DNA of 64,000 nucleotides from Thalassia testudinum (taxonomy: Eukaryota > Streptophyta > Magnoliopsida > Alismatales > Hydrocharitaceae): contig JAZHRO010000073.1 of the NCBI GenBank assembly GCA_037157565.1, forward strand, positions 93,722,001 through 93,786,000, written 5' to 3'. The notes below the pieces were generated by a model. The model was not told where the DNA came from, made no database searches, and worked only from the letters and a program-made list of their open reading frames with translations. Positions within the stretch are counted from its first letter, which is position 1. Each line of letters opens with the position of its first letter. Shown in pieces: positions 1 to 12,390 of the stretch. Made by a program: the position numbers and the translations under genes.

Positions 1-3000
1 TACTTTCAATATAAGAATGGAGTAAGGGAGTTCTTGGATTGAGCATTTCATGATGATAGGAAATCATTTAGACAAGGGGAACTTCTACAGTTGATTTTCT
101 GTCCTTGTCAAAGATGCTTAAATGGAGTACATGATCGTAACACTGTATTAGCATATGTAATCTGTAATGGTTGGTGGCAACATTACACCAAGTGGATTGC
201 TCATGGAGAATTCATCGTAGAAACTTATGAAACTAATTCAATGAATTTTGATGAGGAGCCTACTGGTAATATTGAAGGTGACTAGATCGAGGAGATACTG
301 GATGAACTTAGAGCAACAGATAACATTGTAGACGATAGTGACATGTTATGAAGTTGTAACAACTTTTATGATGCTATTAAGGTAGCAGATGAACCGATTG
401 CTCCTGGAGTGAGCTCTATGTCAAGGTTGACATTTCTATTGAAATTATTTTGGATGAAGGTTATCAATAGAGCCATATCTAAGTTAATGTCTGAGATACT
501 TGAATTTATCGAAGAGCTCCTATCTAAGCTTAAAGGTTATCTAGAGTTGTGGCATGATGCGAAGAAATAGATTAGGGTACTGGGCTTGAATTGTGAAAAG
601 ATTGACGCTTGTCTGAACGATTGCGTATTGTTCAAAAGTGAATATGCTGGTCTTGATACTTGTCCGAAATGTGGTGTGTTGAGATATAAGGTTGGAAAAT
701 GTAGGAGTCAACATGGCAAGAAACAGGTAGAGAAGATCCTACGATACTTTCCATTGGTTCCTAAGCTTCAATGCCTATTTATAACAGGTAAGACTATGCA
801 ATTGATGGAATGACATGAGCAGAACAAATCACAAGATGGCCACATTCGTCACCCCATAGATTCTAATGAGTGGATAAAATTTGATAACATACATGTATCA
901 TTCACGTATGAATCACGTAACGTAAGATTGGGTCTTGCAAGCGACGGATTTAATATATTTAAGAATATGTATCTGTCATATTCAATATGGCTAGTGGTAA
1001 TGGTAACTTACAACCTACCTCTTTGGTTGTATATGTGATCGTCGTTTATGATGCTAACGTTGTTGATCCCAGACCCAAAGCAACCAGGCAATGCTATAGA
1101 TATATACTTGCAACCGTTGGTGAATGAATTGAAACTATTATGGGATAACAACATTCAGACATACGACGCAGGAAAAAAAGAATTGTTTATGATGCATGCT
1201 GCATTGCTATGGACCATCAATGACTTCCCAGTATATGCAAATCTATCTGGATGGAGTACAAAAGGAAAATTGGCAAGTCCAATTTGTATGGATGAAACAC
1301 ATCATCTCTGATTGGCTGAAAGCAGTAAGTTGTGTTACTCGGGTCATCGCAGATTCCTTCCAATTGAATAGACAGATTTGACGGCAAATCTTGTCAATAT
1401 TCCTCTAGGTATCCAAGAAATAAGCTAAGCACAAATTCTGTTATGTTGTTAGGAGTAACAATAATACAAAAATTACAAGAACTTGGAAACATAAGATTGC
1501 GACATCTTTTTAAAAGAGACCTTGCTGCATTAAAGTATTTAGGCATTAAGAAGAAAAGTATTTTATTCATGCAACTCCCATATTGGAAAGATCTGACAGT
1601 CCGGCACAACCTAAATGTGATGCACATAGAGAAAAATGTCATGGACAATAAGCTGGATGTCGTAAATTTAACTAGTAGTCTAAAAGACACAATAAAAATA
1701 AGAAAAGACATGGAGATTTTGGGTATTCATCCAGAGCAATATGCGACATAGAAGGATGATAATAGTGTTGAATTCCTAGATGTTATATACAGCTTAAAGA
1801 ATGAACAGATTTAGAAAATATTCTCATTTTTGAAGGAGATATGGGTGCTGGATGGCTACTCATCACAGTTGTCGCACTATGTTAATGAATCTAAAAAAAC
1901 AATAGTGGGTTAAAAAGTCATAACTCGTATGTTTATATGCAAGTGTTTTTCCCATTGGCCATACATGGAGTCTTACCTGATCTCATTGTTAGATGTTACT
2001 ACAGACATGAATCAATATTTCAAAGCTATCTGTTCAAAGACTTTAGATGCTGAAATGCTATGCTACTAGGACAAACAAGTTGTCAACACATTGTGTAAAA
2101 TGGAACAGATTTCTCTTCTAGCCTTTTTCGACATAATGGTGCATTTAACAATACATTTGGTAAATGAAGCAAGGATTGCAGGGCCAGTTCAATACAAATA
2201 GATGTATCCTATAGAAAGGTATTTGAAAAAACTGAAGGATTATGTGTTAAATAAAGCTAAGCTTGAAGGGTCAATTATCGAGGGATATTTAGTTGAGGAA
2301 TCCAAAAACTTCTATAGCATGTATCTAGGTGAGATAGATCACAAATTCAATCATTTTGAGAGAAATTATGATAGGGGATACAATGAACATGAAGGAGATT
2401 GTCTTTCTATTTTTGAAATTTCAAGAAGGTCGATTCAGCACACAGAATTTATTGAGATTCCAGAAGTAGATCGGTAATTGACACACTTGTATATATTAAA
2501 GCAAATTCCTAAAGGCGACCCTTTCTACAATGAATTTAAACAATTGTTACATCCAAATGCACGCAATCTAGTCTTTCCTGAGTGGTTTAAGCAACGTGTT
2601 GCCAAAATGAAAGAAAATAATGACCCGCGGTGGGTTGAAGATTTTGACGTGATATCCAATCGTCCGTTGACATATAGACATTACCATTCTAGGTACATCA
2701 TAAATGGCTTCAGATGCAGAATCAAATATATTGATGATGTAAAGGCTACATAGCAAGCTGGTGTTGTTGTTCCTTGCGAATTAGCCGGCGGATGTGATGG
2801 TTATTATCGACAGATTGATGAAATTCTTGAGATTAGTTTCAGATATGATCGCAGATTTGTCTTCTTCAAGCGTGAATGGTTTGATATTTTAAAGGAAGGC
2901 GTCAGGTTTAAGGTTGATAAGAAACACAAGTGTATAAGTTTGAATAATAACCATCGAATTCTTCAGAACACTGAACTGTTCACTTTAACCTGTCAAGTCT

Positions 3001-3176
3001 CTCAAGTCTTCTACGTGACTGATAATATCAAAAGTGGATGGGTAATTTCCATTAGAATAATGCCACATAGTTATTATGATTCTCAAAAGGAAGGGGAACC
3101 TAAATTAGAGCCTGAAGCACATCAAGAACTTCAACAACCAAATTTGGATCCAAATGCAACAAACATTGATATATAA
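1..3176 (+). pseudogene. TNP2-like CACTA transposase (transposase_21 with DUF4218 and DUF4216), broken
   Basis: Homology is visible in pieces across all frames. The window opens inside the transposase-associated zinc domain (YKNGVREFLD, then CPCQRCLN at about 103-126 and ICNGWWQHYTKWIAHGE to 220). LGLNCEKIDACLNDC with CPKCG (582-690) and IPDPKQPGNAIDIYLQPLV to CPICMDETHHL-like sequence (1060-1311) belong to the transposase_21 core. ELPYWKDL- and RHNLNVMHIEKNV-like motifs (1570-1640) follow. LAFFDIMVHLTIHLVNEARI and MYPIERYLKKLK (2115-2235) mark DUF4218. The stretch 2560-3090 with FKREWFDILK and SQVFYV marks DUF4216. In-frame stops and frameshifts occur throughout, for example 286-288, 811-813 and 2475-2477, so the gene is dead. 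Family knowledge: TNP2 binds and cuts CACTA ends in the nucleus. The start lies outside the window. Confidence 0.9.
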
Positions 3177-3246
3177 GGTATAATTTAGAAACCTTTTTTT
3201 ATAATATAAATTTACTCATGAAGCATTGTTATACTAATATACTAAT

Positions 3247-5606
3247 TTGTTTACTCTTTTAATAGGTTGTTCACACAGTTCTGTTAATATTTTCCTTCTA
3301 CATGGCCAGTATTGTTTAAGGGTAACATTACTAATTGCTTTCAGTTATATGCATGTTTTTCATATGAATTATATATTTTTATTTTTTTTGACACTAATTA
3401 TTTTTTGTGTTGTGCAGATTGTGAAACTAAAGAAGTGGGGTTCTCGTCAGAGGAATCCTGACACCACCCCCGATACCTAGGACCCCTGTATCATACAGCC
3501 TCCTTCCACGTAGCCACCTACCACACAACCTCCTTTAACACAACCACCTACCAGACAGCCTCCTTATACACGGTCTCCCCGCACCTAGACCTTCCCTACC
3601 CAACCTACTCATACCCCCTAGACCCCTATACTCTTACCACCGATACATATTTAGTACCCACTCCCAATTTCGTCCCCCCCCCGTACACACACATATATCT
3701 GTCTTGGTGCACTTGCACAATCCCTTTTTACAGGAAAGGGGAAGAAGCTAGTCATCCCTGAGTTTGTGACGCTACCCGAGCCTGAGGATTAGGTTGACAG
3801 TCACGACCCTAACCAGGACAAGGGAGACGGGGACGATGTACAGGACCCTGAGGATGAGGAGGGGGATGAGCAATGGGACGAGGAGAGGGATGAGGGGGAG
3901 GACAAGAGGGATGCTAAGGTTGGCCACCCTGAGGCCAACATAGACCCTGATCAGGTAGGGCCTAGTACTACTGGTAAGTAACTTGTTATTTTCTATATTT
4001 TAAAAGTTTTTAAATTTCGTATTTACTCTTTATTCATAATATTATTGTTATTAATTTTAGTGAAGAATAAAGGAAGAGGTCCGACGAGAAATAGGAACTT
4101 GGAGGCTATACTAGAGGGCACGAGGGTGAAGGTGAAGATTACCATTGGTGAGGAAGATCCCGACTACCCTCCTTTTAGCAGCAGGCACTCCAAGGTTGTG
4201 AAGAGCATTATCCCCCTCTTTTATTTTGATTGCGGATTGTCTCAAAGAAACTCAAGAGGGAGATCATTCATCACTTAGAGGTAATTAATATGTATTGAGA
4301 TTTATATATGTTTCTTATAATGTGATTTGATGTATATAAATGCTTAATTTATAGGTCATCTTCAATTGGGGGGACGATCCTAACATCCCTAAGTGTATCC
4401 TTAGCCATGTGGCGAGGCGTCATCGAGACTGGAGACTTAAAATGAAAAAAGCGATAACAAATTTTTTTTTAATTCCTCTCAAATTTACATTTTAATTATA
4501 TAGTTTATTTTCGTTATTATTTAGTATTTTGCGAATAGGTTGTATGAGGAGGCCTTAAGGAATGTACCTCCTTTCATACTACCAGAGGTATGGAAGGATT
4601 GTTGTCAGCATTGGGTAAGCCTGAGACGGAGGTAGTTCAATAATTGTTATGCGTAAAAATTTAATTATTATTAATGTTTTTACTAATAAAAATATATGTA
4701 TATATTTTCTATAGGATCAGGCAAAGAAGAGTAAGGTCAACAGGGCCAAAGCTGCACCGCAAACTCATGTCTTGGGTCGGATGAGTATTGATAAGCTCAA
4801 GACAAGATATGTAAGTACATTTATTATTTATTGATATTTGTAATTAACATATAACTTTAAATTATCAAGTATCTTTTATATTTATTTAATTTTAGGCGAG
4901 TACACATGATGATGCGCAATTGGATCATCTTGAAATATATGAGATCACTCAAAGCAAGGTTACAGACGGCGAGTGCACATGGATTCTCGAGACCTATCGA
5001 GCCAAGCATGTTTATTTTATTTTAAATTAATTAAATTTAACTTTCATTTTAGTCGAACATATTACTTAGATAAAAATATAATTAGGGAGAAATGTACGAC
5101 TTGGTCTACCTACCTCTGCCTTCAGACGAGAACTCTACTACTCAGCAGCCTGCTATGACACCTGAGGAGGCTTTTCACATAATCATGCTTTCAGACCATG
5201 GTGGATTCGTTCGCAATGGAGGTCGGAGCTAGATGCTCACCACTTGGTATGGACGGAAGTGATTGTCTGGTGTGTCTTCTACTGAGGTGGAGCAGCTAAG
5301 GTCACAGGCACAACAGACTCAGACACAGCTAAACGACATGACCGGAGAGCTGCGAGCTACTAGAGAGGAGATCCGCCAGTAGAGACTGGATTTCAAGGAG
5401 TAGATGGCACAGTAGCAGGCGTAGCAGTAGGAACAGTGGGCGGAGATGATGGCACAACAGCAGACGCAGTGGGTGAAGATGATGGCCGTACTTCGAGGTG
5501 GAGGTGGATCTGATCACGACAGCTTCCATTATCCTACACGTTGTGGGCTAGACAATGATTTTGGTGTAGAAGGTGCCAGTCATGGTCTTAGTGCGGGAGT
5601 TTAGCT
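3247..5606 (+). pseudogene. TNPA/transposase_24-like second CACTA gene, multi-exon, broken
   Basis: A proline- and threonine-rich part (3450-3720, repeated QPP-type units) and an acidic part (3760-3960, rich in D/E/G) precede a domain that looks like plant transposase_24: GRGPTRNRNLEAILEGTRVK (4070-4130), then separated exon-like blocks KAKKSKVNRAK-type and HVLGRMSIDKLKTRY (4715-4810), ASTHDDAQLDHLEIYEIT (4896-4950), and a YDLVYLPLPSDE block (5093-5130). AT-rich intron-like gaps with GT..AG-like edges separate them. A glutamine-rich coiled-coil-like tail (5300-5480) follows, then GGGGSDHD. In that tail TAG codons replace glutamines at 5380, 5401, 5413, 5422 and 5428. The family is thought to bind subterminal repeats and assist transposition. 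Exon borders are inferred by eye. Confidence 0.78.
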
Positions 5607-5847
5607 AGCATCTATTCTTTATATTTCTTGTTCTCATTTAAGTAATGTTTAGGGTTTATTTATGTAATGTTACTCTTTTGTAAACATTCTCTAAGTTAAT
5701 TTGTATTAATGTAAATTATTTTTTATTATATTTTGCTTTATTAAATGCTATATGTGTGTTATTGGATGCTATGTAGGTTAATTTAAATGTTACCCTTAAT
5801 TATCATTGGTAAAATCTAAGCAATTAAATATATATATATATATATTT

Positions 5848-6254
5848 GACGACGGTTATTATTATAACCGTCCTCAAGGAACCATTGTGACGGTTGTCAA
5901 ACCGTCACTAAAAAGCTAAGGAAAACACTCCCTTCCCGCAGCCTATTTTTTGAGACAGTTAAACAACTGATTCAAAATTCTAATTTGCGATGGTTATCAA
6001 ATAACCGTCACAAATTACTTATTGGAGACGGTTATTACATAACTGTCGCAAAAGTGTTTTAAAGATGGTTATAAGTCGTTGCAAAAGAAAGCTAACCATG
6101 ACAGATAGGGTTAATACTATTATAGACGGTTAGTATTAATAACTATCACAAAAGATTATTCGCTTCATAACCTTCTGCAATGCCAAATTGAGATGGTTTT
6201 GTTACTTTTAGCAATGGTTTTCAACCGTTGCCAAAAGTGGTTTTTCTTGTAGTG
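5848..6254 (+). repeat. CACTA subterminal inverted repeats and terminal inverted repeat
   Basis: Multiple short inverted repeats built on GACGGTTAT / ATAACCGTC occur (5851-5872, 5888-5907, about 5987-6010, 6025-6050, 6205-6230), then the terminus at 6241-6254. Subterminal motifs in both orientations are the typical binding sites of the element's accessory protein. A tandem AT tract (5827-5846) sits just inside. Confidence 0.85.
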
Positions 6255-6832
6255 CATGGTTGAAAGCATTTAAACTCTATTAGACTTAGAATTAAATCAT
6301 GGCCTCACTTTATCATGCATGCAAGTGCACTATTAAACATAATAATGCTTGCCATTCATATCCAACAGAGAGCACCATTGATCAACTAATTGCTACCAAC
6401 CTAGTACTCTAATCCATTTTATTAGTGATAAGAGTAAAAACCCACTTTTAAAGGATATAGAAAATAGTTGTAGCACAAATCATTAATCATCAACAAAATA
6501 CCAAACTATGATTAAGTGGTTTGGGACGAACATAGGGAGGCAAATGGTGAGCTTATTTGCACGAGTCTTTTACTTATTTCTTCTTTTTGTCTCTTTTTAG
6601 TTTTTTTACATTTTTTTGATATTTTATTTAGTTAGAAGGGAGGTGAGGAGATAGATGATGGTAACACCATTATTCGTCATAACTAACTTGAATTAGTCAG
6701 AATCAAGTGATAAATGCTCCTTAGTGATCGTCTAAGGATCGTAATTCTGTGCTCAATTGATTTGAGAAGACAGGAAAAGGGGTTAATTCTGTTATTTTAA
6801 CATCTGATCATTAATGCATAATAACCACGAGG
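6255..6832. other. Unassigned AT-rich DNA
   Basis: No ORF, RNA gene or transposon terminus was recognised. It is flanking DNA of the CACTA element and of the LTR-like block that begins at 6833. Confidence 0.5.
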
Positions 6833-7650
6833 TGTTGGAATCGTTAATCGCGATTTTAGTTAGAAACATCGTAGTATAGTGCAAATTAACGAACAAAACA
6901 TTTATAATGAGACAGTGAGTGTCCTGGTCGATCTCAGGGAGGCGTAAGATGGTGAAATTGACTTTTAATTTATTTATTCTCTTTTTTTTTGCTTGCTTAG
7001 AATTAGACGCTGATTTCAATTCTGCGAATGTAAGATTTGCCAATCGCATTATTAACTCTTACAACGTGTGCGTGCGTCAAGAAAATGATGAATGTGAAAG
7101 TGCGAGTACTTGTTTGCACGATTCTAACTTCACAATGGCTATTAATAGAAAATGCATCAATCTCTAGATCATTAATATTTTCTGAAATTGACATCTTTTT
7201 ATTGCAACAGAATGGAAATGTGAAGCAGGCAACTTTATTTTTATTTCCTCAAAAGTTTTGATGTTATTACAATTAATTCTAGAGGAATGCTCGTACAAGG
7301 AATTTGAAAACGACATGATCTACGCTAACAGAAGAGAGATGCACGCATGGAACCCATGAAAAGTTTATGCGTGCACTCTAGAAGGCAGTAATACTATGCT
7401 ACTAAGCAAGAAAATAATGCAAGAATTTAAACTACAAACAACACAATCTATGGAAAATCAGGCATCGGAGAGTGGGTCTGCAATGATCGTGTGGGTTTGA
7501 GGTGGTAGGAGGGAATAGAGGAATGGACAAGGTGGTATGGCCGGTGATGAGTGGTTACTCATCATAGCTAAAAAGCTGAAGTTAAGCTAAACACTGGGTT
7601 AAACAATATAAATTTAACAGATAAAAAGGGTTAAGTGTGGGAATCAAAGG
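6833..7650 (-). mobile_element. Probable degenerate LTR of the Athila-like group
   Basis: The block opens with TGTTGG and reads CGTAGTATAGTGC then AATTAACGAACAAA, closely resembling the outer end of LTR B (TGTTCG.., 48628). It also contains the antisense form of the U5 motif shared by most LTRs here (6922-6944, CCTGGTCGATCTCAGGGAGG). This places the LTR on the minus strand. The right end and a TSD were not found, so the 7650 limit is a guess. Confidence 0.5.
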
Positions 7651-10260
7651 AAAAGGCCTAAAACTTTGATTTTGTGTTAAAATTGCATAATTAGGTTATG
7701 AAATGAGATATTCTTAAAATTAGGTCAAATGGTGATCCAAATGTTAATTGAACACATAAACAAGTTTAAAAGTCCAAATCAAAAGTACAATTAATCTCTT
7801 AAATGTTCAATTGAGCACATATAAAAATTTGAAGGCATTTGGACATCATTAAGGCCTTGAAACATAGAGTTTACATTTAGGTCCTTCATGCATCACGTTC
7901 TCTTCTCTAGAAATCCTTTTTGGACCTATTTGCAACTTGCAGGGACCCCTTTGAAAGCCCTCAGGGTCCGTCCTGTTACTATTTCCTCCACTTATGGGCC
8001 TGCGCATAATTTTTCTACCCCTTCGTGAAGGGGTTCTCCCTGCAATTTTTCCAACATTTCGCTGCCACCTGCTGTTCTTCACATGCACTGTAGCGCATGA
8101 AGAGCAGGGCAAATCTTGGTCATCCGCTCTCTCGTGATCTTGATCTACGGCTCGATTTGAATCGAAGCTTCGTGCGAAGCGGCATGTGCGCTCACCCGTC
8201 TCCCCAGATCCCATCCGACGGTCAGTTTTTGAGTTGGCAAACCACGCGCCCCTCTCGTCTTATCCTTTCCGCCGGTTGCTTCATCGATTATTTTCACCTG
8301 CGCGGTGATCTAGCCACTAAGTTTGCTATTTAAGCACCTTAGTGGTCGCGCGCGCAGGGGATCGCTCTCTCCTACATCTCTTAGCGGTCATTCGTCCACT
8401 CCAGCTGCCCTCCGCACCAAATCCCTGATTGCATAGCCACCAGCTGTGGAATCATCGACTTCTATTCGACCTCCTCATCGCTAAGGACCTCATAGCACCT
8501 GAGGACGACTCTAAAGCCTCACTAGAAGGCTTTTCCCTCCGCTGGAGTCATCTCCCTCCCTTCTTCCTCCTTAGCCACCGGCTAAGGACCCATAGGTCCC
8601 ATTCTTCCTGCTAGAGTAGATTTAATATTTTGCAATTTAGTTGTAGTTGTAGTTAAGTAGATTAGCAGTAGAATTAGAGTAATTCGTAGTGTTTAATTCA
8701 ATTGTCCTGTTAGATTAGCTGTAGCAGTAGAAGTAGAATAGATGCAACCACAACCACCTCCTCTGATCATTCCAGATCAGAAGGGATGGTTCACGTAGCC
8801 ATTTTTCATAAGATTTCTCCCTCTTCATGTTTTCCATACCACTTCTGATTTCCCTGATTTATCTCTCACAATTCACCCACTCATCTGACTTAATTTCAAA
8901 TATGCTTATCTTCTGATATCAGATCTGAAATTGGCATCATAGATCATGTTAGGGGCTTCTCATTCATCTCATGTTTTGTCATAAAGTGCCTAATCTGAGC
9001 TTGAAAAAGAACCGATTTGCCAGATTTGTTAGTCATATTTCAATTTTTTATACGTTTGTGAGCTTTAAACTCTATGATCTAGCAAACTGAGTTTCTGATT
9101 AGTTGATTAATTCTTTGGTTAGGAATCTGAGGTGATTCTGAGATTAGAAATTCACCTCAGAGGAGCCATAATTTAATTTGGATCCTCATGAGGTTTGCAA
9201 TCCTTGATTGCATGATAGGGCTCATGAAAATCACTTTGGTGATTTGAAGTCCTCTCCTGTATTCATCAGTTAATTGTTTTCAGAAGAATGATGTTTTGAC
9301 CTAAGGAATTTTCCATATTCCTTTAGGTCTTAGAATTTTGGGATTTGAATGCGTGTTTTTAAAGTTGCTGATTTAACTCTTCCTACATGTTGTCTATAGC
9401 ATTAGGAAGAGATAGATCAGCTTTCATTTGATCTGAAGGGATTTTGCTGACAAGGGATCTTGGTTTGATTTGTATTTCCAAGTGATTTTTATTTGAATTG
9501 AAACCCTTGTCAGATTGTGTTGAGGGAATTTCTGAGTTGTGCTTTATGTGTTTTAGTCCCAATTTAGAGCAAAGTGCTGCAATTGGAGCTACATTTCCCC
9601 TCAACCCAGCTATGTAGTTCTTGAAACAACCAATTAAAATTCCTGATCAGGTTGTCTATAGCCTAATCTAGAATTTGATTGGTTGAGTCAAGTTATTAGG
9701 TAGCTGGTTCTGAGTCCTGTCTGTTGCAGATTTGATTCTATGAAGATGTCTTAACTGCAGCAGCAGTTAAGACGCCTAAAGTAGAACCAAGTATGTGGCA
9801 GTAGGTTCAACAGTTGCTTGCTGATTAACTTTCCGCTCTGATGTTGCAATTGCTAGCTTCTTCCTGCTGATCTAGCAGGAAATCCCAAGTCTGAATAAAA
9901 CATGGTGATAGTAGTTTAGATCTAGTTATTTTAGAAGCTGACTATGGTAAATTGTTGTATAAACTGTATGTAAGCTTTCCTGTACTTTAATTGGCTTGTA
10001 ACATCTGTTGAAGGCTGTAATCAACTCTTTTTATTTTTTTTTTTGTCAGCTAAATAAAGAATTTGTACTGTCCACCATATGAATTGACTGAATTTATCTT
10101 AAATTACATGCTTAATTGCTTTTATATGTTTCATAACTTAGAATGAGCATGTTTATGGCAGTCTCCTTCCTTCTAGATGGTTGGTCTCATCTTAAGCCCT
10201 TATGACACTTTAGACAACCTTTTAAAGGCTTAAGATGAGTGAACTTTGGATGTTAATAAA
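7651..10260 (+). other. Unassigned region with promoter-like block, no protein
   Basis: A GC-richer block (8040-8620) contains CTATTTAAG at 8328-8336, which could act as a TATA-type box on the plus strand, followed by C/T-rich sequence (8360-8600). From 8620 to 10100 there is about 1.5 kb of non-repetitive sequence with no ORF longer than about 75 codons, ending in an AATAAA-like signal (AAATAAAG, 10054-10061). It could be a decayed LTR plus leader, a noncoding transcript or an old gene remnant. I do not recognise it. Confidence 0.3.
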
Positions 10261-11350
10261 AATTATATAAAAAAATCTAAAAAAATAAAATAAAACTGTC
10301 TGATTGAAGATCAAATAGTCTTCTAACTGCATACCAAGTTTCATGGTATGCAGAACCCCCGACTTGGCATAATTTGCTAGTCGACGGTTCTGTATACCAT
10401 GAGCTTTAATAAAAGAATGTACTTCTCAAAACACCAAAAATATGTCCTCTTTCTCATCCATTTCTTCCATTCACATCTCCTACCTCCATAACATATAATT
10501 AAAACCATAAAAACTAAGAAAAAACCCCAAAAACAGTAAAAATCATTTGGATAATATGTATATAAGTAATTATTTAAGCTATATAGTAAGCTTAATTATC
10601 TATATTGTAAAGCATATAGATCTATAAGTTAAATAACTTATGTATATATTGTATTATGTAAAGTAAATATTTAAGTTAGAGTATGCTATATATATCTTAA
10701 TTATACAACTACTTATTAATTAAACTTATGTATATGTACCATAAGCTATATAAAGTAATAAGCACTATAAATAACCATATTAAGTTATAATACTGTATAT
10801 ATGTATTTATATGTTTATTATAAACATATTAAACCTTGTACCTTAATTTAATTATGTATACAGAATAAATAATTAATTTATTAAGTTAATAGTTAAGTTA
10901 TTAGATTAAATTAAAATAAATTAGTAAATTAAGTTAAAATTAAGTAATTTACACTGTATATGTATACTACTGTATTTTAAGTAATTCAACCTAATTTAAG
11001 TATATTTATAATAAATACACTACTTAAATTTAATTTGCAAATAAAATAGTCCTAAAATTGGCTATTTAAATATAAATAAAACATAAATCAAATCTGTAAA
11101 ATATAATAAAAATGTTTATAAAATACTTATCCATGTATGCTAACTCTGTATAAGGTCAATTAGACCATACAATAAATAATTTATACATAATTAAGGAACA
11201 AAACCTAAAATTAAGTAAGTATAAACTATATACTTTAGCTAATTTATTTATATAGTAAATATAATTAAAATTCAAAATTAATTGTACAATTGTATAGTAT
11301 TATAAAAATACATTATTTTCACATAATTTATTTTTAATATTTAATAAATT
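10261..11350. repeat. Very AT-rich tract
   Basis: About 1.1 kb dominated by A and T with irregular TATA, TTAAGT and TAAATA words and no ORF or transposon end. A short GC-richer patch (10330-10400) has a hairpin-like pair of ATACCAAG/CATGGTAT words. It could be a matrix-attachment-like or simple decayed segment. Confidence 0.5.
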
Positions 11351-12390
11351 ATGGCCCTCGAATCGATGGCCAAAAATCGCAAACGTGTGCACAGCCATTG
11401 GAGTTCCAACGCTGCGGAGGTGCTGGAATAGCGCCACATCGGTGGCTGTGGGGCGCCTGCAATGCCTTATTACGAATTCGTTGCATAGGACGATCAGTCG
11501 TCATGGGCGTCAAGCGCCCGAGCAACCGATCATCCTATTACCTGTTAGCATACTTGAGCATTTGTGTGGGGTCGGGGGCCCGAGGGTGTGCGGGCTGTGA
11601 AGCCCACTGATCTGAGCATGTAAACTTGTAATTAAGAGGCCTAATGAGAAATTAGGGCGCGCTTAGTAGAGGTCTGGTCCCACCCTCTGGGTGCTGTGTA
11701 TCCCTCGAAAAGCGTGCCGACAAATTAAACAAATTTTTGTTTAATTAAGAGATGTAATGACATTGGCTAATCACCTAAGTGTTTAATGCTTAAGTGCCGC
11801 TGAGAGCTGACGAAGAATAAAATTAAGAAGAAGAAGAAGAAAGGCAGAGAAGGAGTAAAGAGAGAGAGAGGGAGAGTACATATACTTATAAGTATAAAGT
11901 ATATACATATTGAAAACCTGTATAAATAAAACTGCATAAAATAACTATAATATATATATATACACGTAGTATAGTTATGTATTTCTATTTATAACTTCAG
12001 ACCTTTACTAACAAAATAAAGTGTTATTGTAGGCAAAATAACCGTCGCTATAGACCCTGGTTTCCCTTGTATAGAGTTTTTTCTGTGGTCTAGCGATGCT
12101 TATATCTGTCGCTATAGCTCTTATATGTGTTACTGTATATATCAGGATAGTAAGTTAAGTTAGTATGATATGTAGTATGAGTTAGTAATGTGTGTTTATG
12201 TAAGTATTAGCAGTATAACTTATAAATAGATAGTTTAGAGTATAGTGATGAAATGTTTGATGCTTGTTTGTTATTAATTTTTGCAAGCATTTTAATTGAT
12301 TCTTTATACACAATTAAACCAAGCATTTATTTATTCATTCTTAGTTGGACATAAAATTTATTTGTGGAATTAAAGAATGATTTTGGACCT
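11351..12390. other. Unassigned GC island, GA repeats and AT repeats
   Basis: An abrupt GC-rich patch (11355-11720) contains GGCGCCTGC/GCGCC-type inverted words but no recognisable gene. It is followed by AAG/GA simple repeats (11825-11875) and TATA repeats (11950-11965). At 12040-12110 the words ACCGTCGCTATAG and GTCGCTATAG recur in a transposon-terminus-like arrangement, but no clean terminus or TSD was seen. Confidence 0.35.

Larger units (their letters stand above)
1..6254 (+). mobile_element. CACTA (En/Spm) DNA transposon, right-hand part, decayed
   Basis: The segment holds TNP2-type transposase remnants, then a TNPA/transposase_24-like region, then subterminal repeats ending in TTTTTCTTGTAGTG at 6241-6254. 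That end is the inverse of the usual CACTACAAGAAAAA terminus. The left end lies outside the window. If the element moved normally, the 3-bp TSD on this side would be CAT (6255-6257). Both genes carry many stops, so this copy cannot encode its own transposase. Order TNP2 then TNPA-like on one strand is normal for plant CACTA elements. Confidence 0.93.

Noticed and set aside
3460..3720. Independent proline-rich protein gene
   Set aside because: It is continuous with the TNPA-like gene of the CACTA element and has internal stops.
6919..7167. Small secreted-protein-like ORF (hydrophobic start, Cys in the body)
   Set aside because: It overlaps the U5-like motif and R/U5 part of a degenerate LTR, and nothing similar is conserved in the other LTR copies.
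12040..12110. End of a second CACTA element or MITE
   Set aside because: GTCGCTATAG words recur, but there is no CACTA terminus, clear inverted repeat or TSD.
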